From positions 1 to 6,914 of the forward strand of contig VFKS01000491.1 of assembly GCA_009885425.1 (NCBI GenBank): a DNA stretch of 6,914 nt, given 5' to 3'. This DNA comes from Novosphingobium sp. (GTDB lineage: Bacteria; Pseudomonadota; Alphaproteobacteria; Sphingomonadales; Sphingomonadaceae). Positions within the stretch are counted from its first letter, which is position 1; each line of letters opens with the position of its first letter. Below are positions 1 to 6,914 of this stretch, piece by piece. Both the position numbers and the translations under genes were made by a program. The notes beneath the pieces are model-generated. The model searched no databases, had not been told where the DNA came from, and was given only the letters and a program-made list of their open reading frames with translations.

Positions 1-676
1 CGGCTGCGCCGTTGTTGCCAGACCTTGGGTGCAAACCGGCCGCCGGTAAAGCGGGCGATATTGTCAGCGGTGGCGAGATAGGTTTTTCCGGCAGTCTGCA
101 AGCCCGCAACCCAGCGCCATGACAGCGTGTTCGACGCGGGATCGGCATCGATCAGGTGGCGCAGAAAGAAGTCTGCCCCCGCCGCCCATGGCAGCCGCAG
201 CGTGAAGATCCAGATCGAGGCGAACCACATCCGCGCGTGGTTATGCAAATAGCCGTGCTCGACCAGTTCGCAGGCCCAGTCATCAAACCCGTCGATCCCG
301 GTCGTGCCGCCTTCCGCCGCAGCGAGGGCTTTCAGCATTCCGCTGCCAATGCTGCCCCGGATCGCCAGCGCGTCCCGCTCCGCCGTGAACCGCGACCACA
401 CTGCCGGGCGCAGTTCCAGCCAGCCCTTCCAATAGGTCCGCCACAGCACTTCCTGAACGAACTTTTCGCAAAGCCCGAAGGAATGCTGCGCCGTCACTGC
501 CTGCACCACTTCGTGCTCGCTCAGCAGCCGGGTCCGCAGATAGGGCGAGAGCAGCGAGACCGCTTGCTGCTGGTCCGGCCCGGGATCGCTGTTGCGCCCG
601 TCGGCATAAGCCCGCCCGGCGTGCGGCACGAACGCCGCCAGCCGGTCAAGTCCGGCGGCGCGGCTGGGAATGAAGC

Positions 677-680
<4 letters not shown>
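1..680 (-). CDS. Photolyase/cryptochrome-like FAD-binding protein lacking the antenna domain (C-terminus off the window)
   Basis: 226 residues are visible and the 3' end runs off base 1. They match the FAD-binding domain of the DNA photolyase/cryptochrome family (PF03441): SLLSPYLRTRLLSEHEV at 42-58, VLWRTYWKGW at 78-87, LHNHARMWFASIW at 145-157 and DADPASNTLSWRWVAG at 178-193. Against E. coli PhrB as I recall it, Asp372, Asn378, Trp382, Trp384 and Trp359 correspond to Asp178, Asn184, Trp188, Trp190 and Trp165. The surface Trp306 appears to be Ala122. Family members bind FAD and repair UV lesions or sense blue light. The usual ~200-residue N-terminal antenna domain is absent. ATG at 678-680 must be the start, because an in-frame TGA (687-689) lies two codons upstream. 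The start overlaps the stop of the small ORF 677-766 (ATGA), and the nearest Shine-Dalgarno-like GAGGA is about 13 nt away, so translational coupling to thiC is likely. Family membership is sure; repair versus signalling is not. Confidence 0.88.
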
Positions 681-2765
<2,085 letters not shown>

Positions 2766-2766
2766 T

Positions 2767-2795
2767 TGTCTAGAGCCAAGCTGCGGCGCGGGCAA
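2767..2795 (-). promoter_or_regulatory. Possible thiC promoter
   Basis: On the minus strand, TTGCCC (2795-2790) and TAGACA (2772-2767) are separated by 17 bases. They lie between the tauE-like stop codon and the TPP aptamer. Transcription would begin near 2760, at or just inside the 5' strand of aptamer helix P1. The match to sigma-70 consensus is moderate and there is no other support. thiC could instead be reached by readthrough from the upstream sulfur operon. Confidence 0.3.
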
Positions 2796-2797
2796 GG

Positions 2798-3553
2798 TCA
2801 CTTGGTCAAGATATACAGTGCGACTGCGATCACCAGTGCGGCGAACAGCCGCCGGGCGAGCTCGGCCTGGCTCTCCAGCCGCTTGGCCAGCGGTAGCGCC
2901 ACCAGAGTGCCGACCAGTCCGCCGCCCACCAGCGCCCCGAACAGCGGCCAGACCAGCTGGCCTGACAGGGCATAGCTGGCGCTGGTCGCGCTGCCGAACA
3001 GGGTGACCGAAAGTAGCGAACTGGCCCCGGCGTTAGCCAGCGTCATGCCGGTCGAGGCCATCAGCCCCGGCGCAATCAGGAACCCGCCACCGATCCCGAA
3101 GAACCCCGCTGCCAGCCCGGTGGCCAGCCCTACGGGCGCGAGTTTGAGCACCATCGGCAAGATCAGATGGACGGCGGGATCGCCCTCACCCTTGCGCGGC
3201 AGGATCATTGAGATAGCGATGGCGATCATCGCGAAGGCGAACCAGGTGAGCAGCGCGGCACCATCAACCTGCTTGGCCAATTGTGCGCCGATCAGCGCCC
3301 CGGCTAGGCCCGCGAGGCCGAACACTGTCGCGCAGGGCCACTTGACCCGCCCGGCGCGGGCCTGCCCGGCAAGGCCAGCGGCAGCGTTGACTGCGACCGC
3401 CGCGGCCGAGGTGCCGATTGCGGCATGTACATCGGCAACACCGACAACGTAGATCAGCCACGGGGTTGCCAGCACCGATCCGCCGCCCCCGAACAGCGTT
3501 AGCAACAGCCCGATCAGCGCGCCGCCCAGCGCAGCGAGAAGCAGCGCGGTCAA
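2798..3553 (-). CDS. TauE/SafE-family sulfite (anion) exporter
   Basis: 251 residues, typical for the TauE/SafE family (PF01925). These inner-membrane carriers have two related halves and export sulfite, sulfoacetate or other sulfur-containing anions. Both family repeats are visible: FGGGGSVLATPWL (21-33) followed by GTSAAAVAVN (47-56), and FFGIGGGFLIAPGL (151-164) followed by ASSLLSVTLFGSATS (177-191). Most of the rest is hydrophobic helix. The start is a TTG (3551-3553) overlapping the TGA of the upstream DoxX gene (TTGA). No ATG or GTG lies nearby and the first membrane helix begins at once, so this start is well supported. The gene is last in the arsR-ygaP-doxX-tauE run. Next to a persulfide dioxygenase, whose product is sulfite, a sulfite efflux role is likely though unproven. 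The thiC riboswitch begins about 33 bases past its stop. Confidence 0.9.
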   Translation of the reverse strand: MTALLLAALGGALIGLLLTLFGGGGSVLATPWLIYVVGVADVHAAIGTSAAAVAVNAAAGLAGQARAGRVKWPCATVFGLAGLAGALIGAQLAKQVDGAALLTWFAFAMIAIAISMILPRKGEGDPAVHLILPMVLKLAPVGLATGLAAGFFGIGGGFLIAPGLMASTGMTLANAGASSLLSVTLFGSATSASYALSGQLVWPLFGALVGGGLVGTLVALPLAKRLESQAELARRLFAALVIAVALYILTK

Positions 3554-3993
3554 CGGACCACCGTGCCCCGTCCATAAACGAGCAATAATGCACCGAGAAT
3601 TGCGACATTCTTAAAGAGCGGCCCGACATGGCCCGGGGCGATATGGATCGCCACTGTGACGGGAACCAGTGTCACAAACAGGATCAGCGCCGAGAGGCGG
3701 CGCAATCTTCCGAACATCAGCAGCAACCCGAAGACGACAAAAGCCGCCCCGCTTAGCCACAGCAGCGCGGTAGGATCGCCGATCATCTCCACCTGGTCAC
3801 GCAAGGGCGATTCCTTGATCCGCTCGAGCATCCCCTGCAGGCCGAAGAAATGGCCCAACCCACCGATAATAAAGATCAGGCTCAGCGTAACCCGAAAAAT
3901 CAGGTCGACATGGCGGGTCAGCCAGCCCGGCAGCCAAAGCCGGTTATCGAGATCGCGGACGGCTTCCCAGCCCCGAATTGCCAGCGCGCGCAT
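3550..3993 (-). CDS. DoxX-family membrane protein
   Basis: 147 residues with about four hydrophobic helices, near 33-51, 76-94, 99-117 and 127-141. LSLIFIIGGLGHFFG (37-51) and GPLFKNVAILGALLLV (124-139) are typical of DoxX/DoxD-like proteins (PF07681). The founding relatives are subunits of archaeal thiosulfate:quinone oxidoreductase; most bacterial members have no defined reaction. It starts one base after the ygaP stop (TAA, G, ATG), and its own TGA overlaps the TTG start of the tauE-like gene, so it belongs to the same transcript. The setting suggests a role in handling sulfur species or redox at the membrane, but no catalytic motif is recognisable. Confidence 0.82.
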   Translation of the reverse strand: MRALAIRGWEAVRDLDNRLWLPGWLTRHVDLIFRVTLSLIFIIGGLGHFFGLQGMLERIKESPLRDQVEMIGDPTALLWLSGAAFVVFGLLLMFGRLRRLSALILFVTLVPVTVAIHIAPGHVGPLFKNVAILGALLLVYGRGTVVR

Positions 3994-3994
3994 C

Positions 3995-4528
3995 TTAGGC
4001 CGCCCCCTGTCGGTTCCAGGGCATCAGCATGAGCAGCTTCGCCATGCCGCAAAAGCCCGAGAGGCCCGCAAAGGTCAGCCCGGCGCCGACGAAGGCGGCC
4101 ATGCTGAACCACGCGGTCGAAACCGTGAATCCGAGCAGAGCCCCGACCAGCACCAACAGTCCCGCCGCAATCTGCACCTGACGCATGATCTCCAGCGGCG
4201 CGTCGGCATCGGTTTCAACCGGCAGGCCGGCGCTCTGCCAGGCGTTGATCCCGCCATCGAGGACATAGGCGTGGCCCAAAACGCGCGCGGCCAGCCGGTC
4301 ACAAGCGCCGCCGGTACGCATGCCCGAACGGCAAGTGAAAATGACGTCGGCGGCCGGGTCGATTGTCAGGTGGGCCTTCTCCCACTGCGACAGCGGCTGC
4401 AATTGCGCACCTTTGATGTGAACGCGGGCGAACTCATCCGCCTCGCGGATGTCGACCAGCACCGCTTGCCCGCTATCAAGCCGATCACGCACTTGTGCAG
4501 GGGAGAGTTTGTGGAGCACGGCAGTCAT
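3995..4528 (-). CDS. ygaP: YgaP-like membrane-anchored rhodanese
   Basis: 177 residues, matching the length and layout of E. coli YgaP. An N-terminal single rhodanese domain (about 5-105) has VLVDIREADEF (23-33), the active-site loop CRSGMR with catalytic Cys66, and DGGINAWQSAGLPV near its end. It is followed by a two-helix membrane domain (DUF2892 type). PLEIMRQVQIAAG (111-123), the helix reaching LLGFTV, FVGAGLTFAGLSGFCGMA (146-163) and MPWN near the end all resemble YgaP closely. Rhodaneses carry sulfane sulfur as a cysteine persulfide and pass it to thiols or cyanide. Here the domain would face the cytosol at the inner membrane. The ATG overlaps the arsR stop (ATGA), and GAGGA sits seven bases upstream. 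The E. coli counterpart also lies beside an ArsR-type regulator gene (ygaV), so the pairing is conserved. Confidence 0.93.
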   Translation of the reverse strand: MTAVLHKLSPAQVRDRLDSGQAVLVDIREADEFARVHIKGAQLQPLSQWEKAHLTIDPAADVIFTCRSGMRTGGACDRLAARVLGHAYVLDGGINAWQSAGLPVETDADAPLEIMRQVQIAAGLLVLVGALLGFTVSTAWFSMAAFVGAGLTFAGLSGFCGMAKLLMLMPWNRQGAA

Positions 4529-4857
4529 GACTGGATCCTCATTTCAGGCGGACAGAACAGTTCCGCCAAGGTCTGGATAACCCGCAAGGCGGCGTGATCC
4601 TCGATGCGGTAGAAGATCGTCTGGGCCTGGCGCCGGGTCGCGACGATCCCCTGATCGCGCAGTACTGCCAGATGTTGCGACAGGGCCGATTGCGACAGGT
4701 CAATGCGCTGCTGGATTTCTCCGACAGAGAGTTCTCCGTCAGCCAGCTGACACAGCACCATCAGGCGCTTTTCATTGCTCAGCGCGCGCAGCAGTTCGGC
4801 GGCGCGGCCGGCATTCTCGGCAAACAGGGCGGGGTCGAAACGGGTCAGGTCGATCAT
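4525..4857 (-). CDS. ArsR-family persulfide-responsive repressor (BigR/SqrR/YgaV type)
   Basis: 110 residues forming one winged-helix ArsR domain. EIQQRIDLSQSALSQHLAVL (47-66) is the DNA-recognition helix-turn-helix and RRQAQTIFYRI (75-85) the wing. The only cysteines are Cys36 (RLMVLCQL) and Cys102 (ELFCPPE). Their 66-residue spacing equals that of the sensor pair in BigR (Cys42/Cys108) and SqrR (Cys41/Cys107), where persulfides create a di- or polysulfide bridge and release DNA. The metal-binding ELCVCDL motif of ArsR is not present. ATG 4855-4857 is chosen because homology begins there; the frame stays open another 26 codons into the divergent gene. There is no good Shine-Dalgarno sequence, and the predicted -10 box suggests a leaderless message. 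It heads the four-gene run and faces the dioxygenase across 65 bp, so it probably represses both directions and itself. Confidence 0.92.
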   Translation of the reverse strand: MIDLTRFDPALFAENAGRAAELLRALSNEKRLMVLCQLADGELSVGEIQQRIDLSQSALSQHLAVLRDQGIVATRRQAQTIFYRIEDHAALRVIQTLAELFCPPEMRIQS

Positions 4858-4864
4858 GGATTGC

Positions 4865-4892
4865 AATATATAGCTTGATTCTAAATTAGCAA
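4865..4892 (-). promoter_or_regulatory. Predicted arsR-ygaP-doxX-tauE promoter
   Basis: On the minus strand, TTGCTA (4892-4887) and TATATT (4870-4865) are separated by 16 bases. Only seven bases lie between the -10 box and the arsR ATG, which would put the transcription start at or within two bases of the A of the start codon. Its -35 element lies between the -35 and -10 boxes of the divergent promoter, so one bound repressor could block both. Confidence 0.5.
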
Positions 4893-4902
4893 TACCTAAT
4901 AT
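4875..4902 (+). promoter_or_regulatory. Predicted promoter of the persulfide dioxygenase gene
   Basis: TTGATT (4875-4880) and TAATAT (4897-4902) are separated by 16 bases, an acceptable sigma-70-type match. The gene also has a strong Shine-Dalgarno sequence, AAGGAG (4910-4915), seven bases before its ATG. The leader would be only about 15 bases long. Confidence 0.5.
4878..4900. promoter_or_regulatory. Candidate operator for the ArsR-type repressor
   Basis: This AT-rich stretch in an otherwise GC-rich region holds two overlapping symmetric elements. One is the 9-bp palindrome CTAAATTAG (4881-4889). The other is the inverted repeat ATTAG-N6-CTAAT (4885-4889 and 4896-4900). It covers the spacer and -10 of the dioxygenase promoter and the -35 of the arsR promoter. 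ArsR-family repressors bind such imperfect dyads. Three TTAG/CTAA half-sites make the exact register uncertain. Confidence 0.5.
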
Positions 4903-4922
4903 AAAGCGCAAGGAGACACTCC

Positions 4923-5789
4923 ATGGCTCAATCACCCATCGTTCGCGCCTTTTTCGATCCCGCCACTTTCACTACCAGCTATGTGGTTCACGATCCCGCC
5001 ACCCGGCAGGCCGCGATCATCGATCCGGTGCTGGATTTCACGCCGCGCAATGCCCGCACTTCGACCAGATCGGCCGATGCGCTGCTGGCCTATCTGGCCG
5101 TGCAAGGCCTCGATCTGGTCTGGCTGCTGGAAACCCACGCCCATGCCGATCACCTCTCGGCCGGGCACTATCTGCGCGAGCAGACCGGCGCCCCGGTGGT
5201 GATTGGCGCGGCGATCACTCAGGTTCAACAGGCTTTCGCTCCGCTGTTCGAAGCCGATGATGTCGTGGCCGATGGCAGCCAGTTCGACCGGCTGGTTCGA
5301 GAAGGCGACGTGCTACCGCTGGGCGCGCTGGAGATCGGCGTAATCCACACCCCCGGCCACACCCCGGCCTGTGTCACCTATCTGATCGGCGATGCCGCGT
5401 TTGTGGGCGATACGCTGTTCATGCCCGACTATGGCACCGCGCGGAGCGATTTCCCCGGTGGCAGCGCCGAAGCGCTGTATGGCTCGATCCAGAAAATCCT
5501 GGCCTTGCCGGGTCAGACCCGCATGTTCGTCGGCCACGATTACCTGCCCGAGGGCCGCAGCGAATTCCGCTGGGAAACTACGGTTGCCGAGCAGAAGGCC
5601 GCCAACATCCACATTCACGCGGGCGTAGGCGAGGCCGAGTTCGTCGCCATGCGCAAGGCCCGCGATGCCGCGCTGGAGGCCCCGCTGCTGATCCTGCCCT
5701 CGCTCCAGGTCAATATCCGCGCCGGGGCCATGCCGCCAGCGACTGCGCAAGGGCATGTTTACCTGCGCCTGCCGGTGGGCGCGATCTGA
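4923..5789 (+). CDS. pdo: Persulfide dioxygenase, metallo-beta-lactamase fold (Blh/ETHE1 type)
   Basis: 288 residues. It oxidises glutathione persulfide with O2 to sulfite and glutathione, using one non-haem iron in a metallo-beta-lactamase fold in the cytosol. ETHAHADH (70-77) gives the THxHxDH motif, HTPGHTPAC (142-150) the third metal region, VGDTLFMPDYGTARSDFPGG (161-180) the bridging aspartate and a family loop, and VGHDYLPEGR (203-212) a late histidine. By analogy with ETHE1, the iron ligands should be His72, His146 and Asp163. The C-terminal extension (about 215-288) fits the Blh-like branch rather than the shorter ETHE1 branch. The N-terminal DUF442 phosphatase/rhodanese-like domain fused to some Blh proteins is absent. 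AAGGAG seven bases before ATG 4923 fixes the start. It is transcribed away from arsR, whose product is its likely repressor. Confidence 0.95.
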   Translation: MAQSPIVRAFFDPATFTTSYVVHDPATRQAAIIDPVLDFTPRNARTSTRSADALLAYLAVQGLDLVWLLETHAHADHLSAGHYLREQTGAPVVIGAAITQVQQAFAPLFEADDVVADGSQFDRLVREGDVLPLGALEIGVIHTPGHTPACVTYLIGDAAFVGDTLFMPDYGTARSDFPGGSAEALYGSIQKILALPGQTRMFVGHDYLPEGRSEFRWETTVAEQKAANIHIHAGVGEAEFVAMRKARDAALEAPLLILPSLQVNIRAGAMPPATAQGHVYLRLPVGAI

Positions 5790-5808
5790 GCGCTTTTGGG
5801 CAAGCGCT
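5789..5808 (+). terminator. Hairpin at the end of the dioxygenase gene (weak terminator candidate)
   Basis: A perfect 7-bp inverted repeat, AGCGCTT (5789-5795) and AAGCGCT (5802-5808), with a 6-base loop, begins in the stop codon of the dioxygenase gene. No T-tract follows, so it does not look like a standard intrinsic terminator. It may protect the 3' end or only weaken readthrough into the SRAP gene. Confidence 0.25.
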
Positions 5809-5844
5809 GGACAGCGCGGCAACAGGCCCGCAAGGTCTGCCGCA

Positions 5845-6465
5845 ATGACCATGCTCTACCGCCTCGATGCTCCTGCCGCCGCGATTGCCGATCGCTTCGG
5901 CGCGGCGGCTGGAGCCGACCCATGGGTAGGCGGGCACATTGCGCCGACGCAGTTTGCGCCGGTTTTGACCACGGGCCGCGAAGAGGTCGCAGGGCCGCGC
6001 GGAGAGCGCCAACCCTTGCGAATGATCCCGCGCCTGTGGGGCGTGCCGCCACCGCCAGCGGCGGGCGAGACCGGGCGCGGGGTGCTGACCGTGCGCAATC
6101 CCGATTCGCCATTCTGGATCGGAAACTTACGCAACAGCGAGTTCCGCTGCTTGATCCCGGCCACCGCCGTGATGGAATGGGGCCGCACCGATCCGACCAC
6201 TGGCCGCCGCCGCCAGCACTGGTTCGCACCCAGCGACCAGCCGCTGTTCGCCATGGCGGGCGTATGGAAAGACAGCGAAGTGCCCAGCTTCGCCCTGCTG
6301 ACCTGCGAACCCAATGCGGCATGGCGCCATGCCGGACGCGAAGCGATGCCGGTGATCCTGCCGAACGATCCGGCGGTCTGGGGCACATGGCTGCGGGCCG
6401 ATTGGAAGCGCGCGGCGGCGCTGCTGGTGCCCTATTCGTCGTCGCTGATCATGGAGCGCGGCTAG
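5845..6465 (+). CDS. SRAP-family protein (YedK/HMCES-like) with the catalytic Cys2 replaced by Thr
   Basis: 206 residues, a usual length for the SRAP family (SOS response-associated peptidase, PF02586). Typical members shield abasic sites in single-stranded DNA by bonding to Cys2 after Met1 is removed. Recognisable blocks are MTMLYR (1-6), HIAPTQFAPVL (31-41), PRLWG (62-66), VRNPDSPFW (83-91), RCLIPATAVMEW (101-112) and AMPVILPND (167-175). MTMLYR lines up with the MCNLYR start of many family members, putting Thr at the nucleophile position; the only cysteines are Cys102 and Cys154. The glutamate of the EW motif (Glu111) is kept. The asparagine before VR seems to be Thr83, and the histidine before MPVIL is shifted (His162). 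ATG 5845 is chosen because homology begins there; AAGG lies nine bases upstream. Family is clear, but activity is doubtful. It may be a diverged paralogue. Confidence 0.87.
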   Translation: MTMLYRLDAPAAAIADRFGAAAGADPWVGGHIAPTQFAPVLTTGREEVAGPRGERQPLRMIPRLWGVPPPPAAGETGRGVLTVRNPDSPFWIGNLRNSEFRCLIPATAVMEWGRTDPTTGRRRQHWFAPSDQPLFAMAGVWKDSEVPSFALLTCEPNAAWRHAGREAMPVILPNDPAVWGTWLRADWKRAAALLVPYSSSLIMERG

Positions 6466-6914
6466 ATACCGGAAGGCGCAGGATCGCACCGATTGCCAGC
6501 GCATCGGGATCCTCAATCCGGTCACGGTTGAGTTCGAACAGCTCGTTCCAGCGCTTGGCGTCGCCCAGCCGGGCTTTGGCCAGCTTGCTCAGGGTGTCGC
6601 CCTGCCGGACCGCATAGTCTTCAAGCTCGGTCGTGCCGGCCCCTTTCCATTCGGGCGGGCTGCGATAAGGCCAGGCTTCGATCACAGCAGACATCGCCAG
6701 CAGCGTATCGGGCCGATAGCGTTGCCGTTCGGGCAGCATGTCCGGCGCGGCATGCCAACGCCGAAGCGCCGCAAGCGAGAGCTCTTCAAGCTTGGCCGGG
6801 CCCTTGCGCGAGGCTTCAAACCAGCTGCGCAGCCAGCCGACAATCCCGCGCTTGCTCCAGGGCAGTTGCGGCTCATTGAACACCGGCTCGAAGGGATTGG
6901 GCCGCAAGTCAAAC
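6449..6914 (-). CDS. LysM-domain protein, C-terminal part (5' end off the window)
   Basis: 154 residues are visible; the frame is still open at the right edge, so the true start lies outside. The C-terminal 50 residues (about 100-149 of the visible part) are one LysM module. YAVRQGDTLSKLAKARLG opens it, then WNELFELNRDRIEDPD, and LAIGAILRLP closes it. LysM modules bind peptidoglycan or act as a connector in secreted and tail-associated proteins. The preceding ~100 residues, including WSKRGIVGWLRSWF, LSLAALRRWH and RYRPDTL, are not confidently recognised. They vaguely recall the C-terminal edge of DUF2235/Tle1-type hydrolases seen in type VI effectors, which is a weak guess. The gene converges on the SRAP gene and overlaps it by 17 bp. 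No terminator is visible between them. Confidence 0.8.
   Translation of the reverse strand, partial: FDLRPNPFEPVFNEPQLPWSKRGIVGWLRSWFEASRKGPAKLEELSLAALRRWHAAPDMLPERQRYRPDTLLAMSAVIEAWPYRSPPEWKGAGTTELEDYAVRQGDTLSKLAKARLGDAKRWNELFELNRDRIEDPDALAIGAILRLPVSSRAP

Noticed and set aside
3656..4597. A 313-codon plus-strand frame opposite doxX, ygaP and arsR
   Set aside because: It crosses three well-supported genes on the other strand, has no ribosome site and no recognisable motif.
4860..4867. The palindrome ATTGCAAT next to the arsR start as a second operator
   Set aside because: Eight bases is too short to stand alone in an AT-rich spacer and it does not match the TTAG/CTAA half-sites, so it is not listed as a separate site.
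4858..4935. An N-terminal extension of ArsR by 26 residues (start at 4935)
   Set aside because: It would start inside the divergent dioxygenase gene and translate the promoter/operator region. ArsR homology begins at the Met at 4857.
5755..5844. An N-terminal extension of the SRAP protein by 30 residues (start at 5755)
   Set aside because: It overlaps the end of the dioxygenase gene. SRAP proteins need their second residue at the N-terminus, and the family alignment begins at the ATG at 5845.
5313..5852. A 179-codon minus-strand frame opposite the dioxygenase gene
   Set aside because: It is antisense to a gene with intact catalytic motifs and its own translation has no recognisable domain.
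5759..6525. Several minus-strand frames of 130-210 codons opposite the SRAP gene
   Set aside because: They are Arg/Ser/Pro-rich, have no motifs, and compete with one another and with a gene that shows family motifs along its whole length.

Overview
The window comes from a GC-rich bacterial chromosome. Codon use and the close protein resemblances (ThiC, a YgaP-type rhodanese, and an SRAP protein with an LYR start and an SPFW motif) suggest an alphaproteobacterium, most likely a sphingomonad (Erythrobacteraceae/Sphingomonadaceae). That placement is inference from sequence style, not from a database search. Coding density is very high. No tRNA, rRNA, IS element, CRISPR array or long repeat was seen, and there is no gene-free stretch over 300 bases.

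Layout, left to right. (1) 1-2765, minus strand: a TPP-riboswitch-controlled unit. The aptamer (2672-2765) and a hairpin hiding the ribosome binding site (2621-2647) precede thiC (759-2618), which makes the thiamine pyrimidine. ThiC's stop codon overlaps the start of a 29-codon ORF (677-766). That ORF's stop overlaps the start of a photolyase-like FAD protein (680 to beyond base 1). This protein begins directly at the FAD-binding domain and has no antenna domain. (2) 2798-4857, minus strand: four tightly packed genes, arsR (BigR/SqrR/YgaV type), ygaP (rhodanese plus membrane anchor), a DoxX-family membrane protein, and a TauE/SafE sulfite exporter. The junctions are ATGA, TAA-G-ATG and TTGA. 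(3) 4858-4922: a 65-bp AT-rich divergent control region with interleaved promoters and inverted repeats. (4) 4923-5789, plus strand: a metallo-beta-lactamase-fold persulfide dioxygenase. (5) 5845-6465, plus strand: an SRAP-family protein whose catalytic Cys2 is Thr. (6) 6449-6914, minus strand: the C-terminal part of a LysM protein, overlapping the SRAP gene tail to tail by 17 bp.

How the genes work together. Parts 2-4 form a reactive-sulfur detoxification locus. A two-cysteine ArsR repressor (Cys36/Cys102) probably senses persulfide and releases both divergent promoters. The dioxygenase oxidises glutathione persulfide to sulfite, the rhodanese moves sulfane sulfur at the membrane, and TauE/SafE exports sulfite or a related anion. 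DoxX has no assigned step. Part 1 is thiamine biosynthesis, with a flavin photolyase-like gene apparently coupled to thiC translation. The most unusual points are the antenna-less photolyase relative in a TPP-riboswitch operon, the micro-ORF joining it to thiC, the visible two-state riboswitch expression platform, and the SRAP protein lacking its nucleophilic cysteine.
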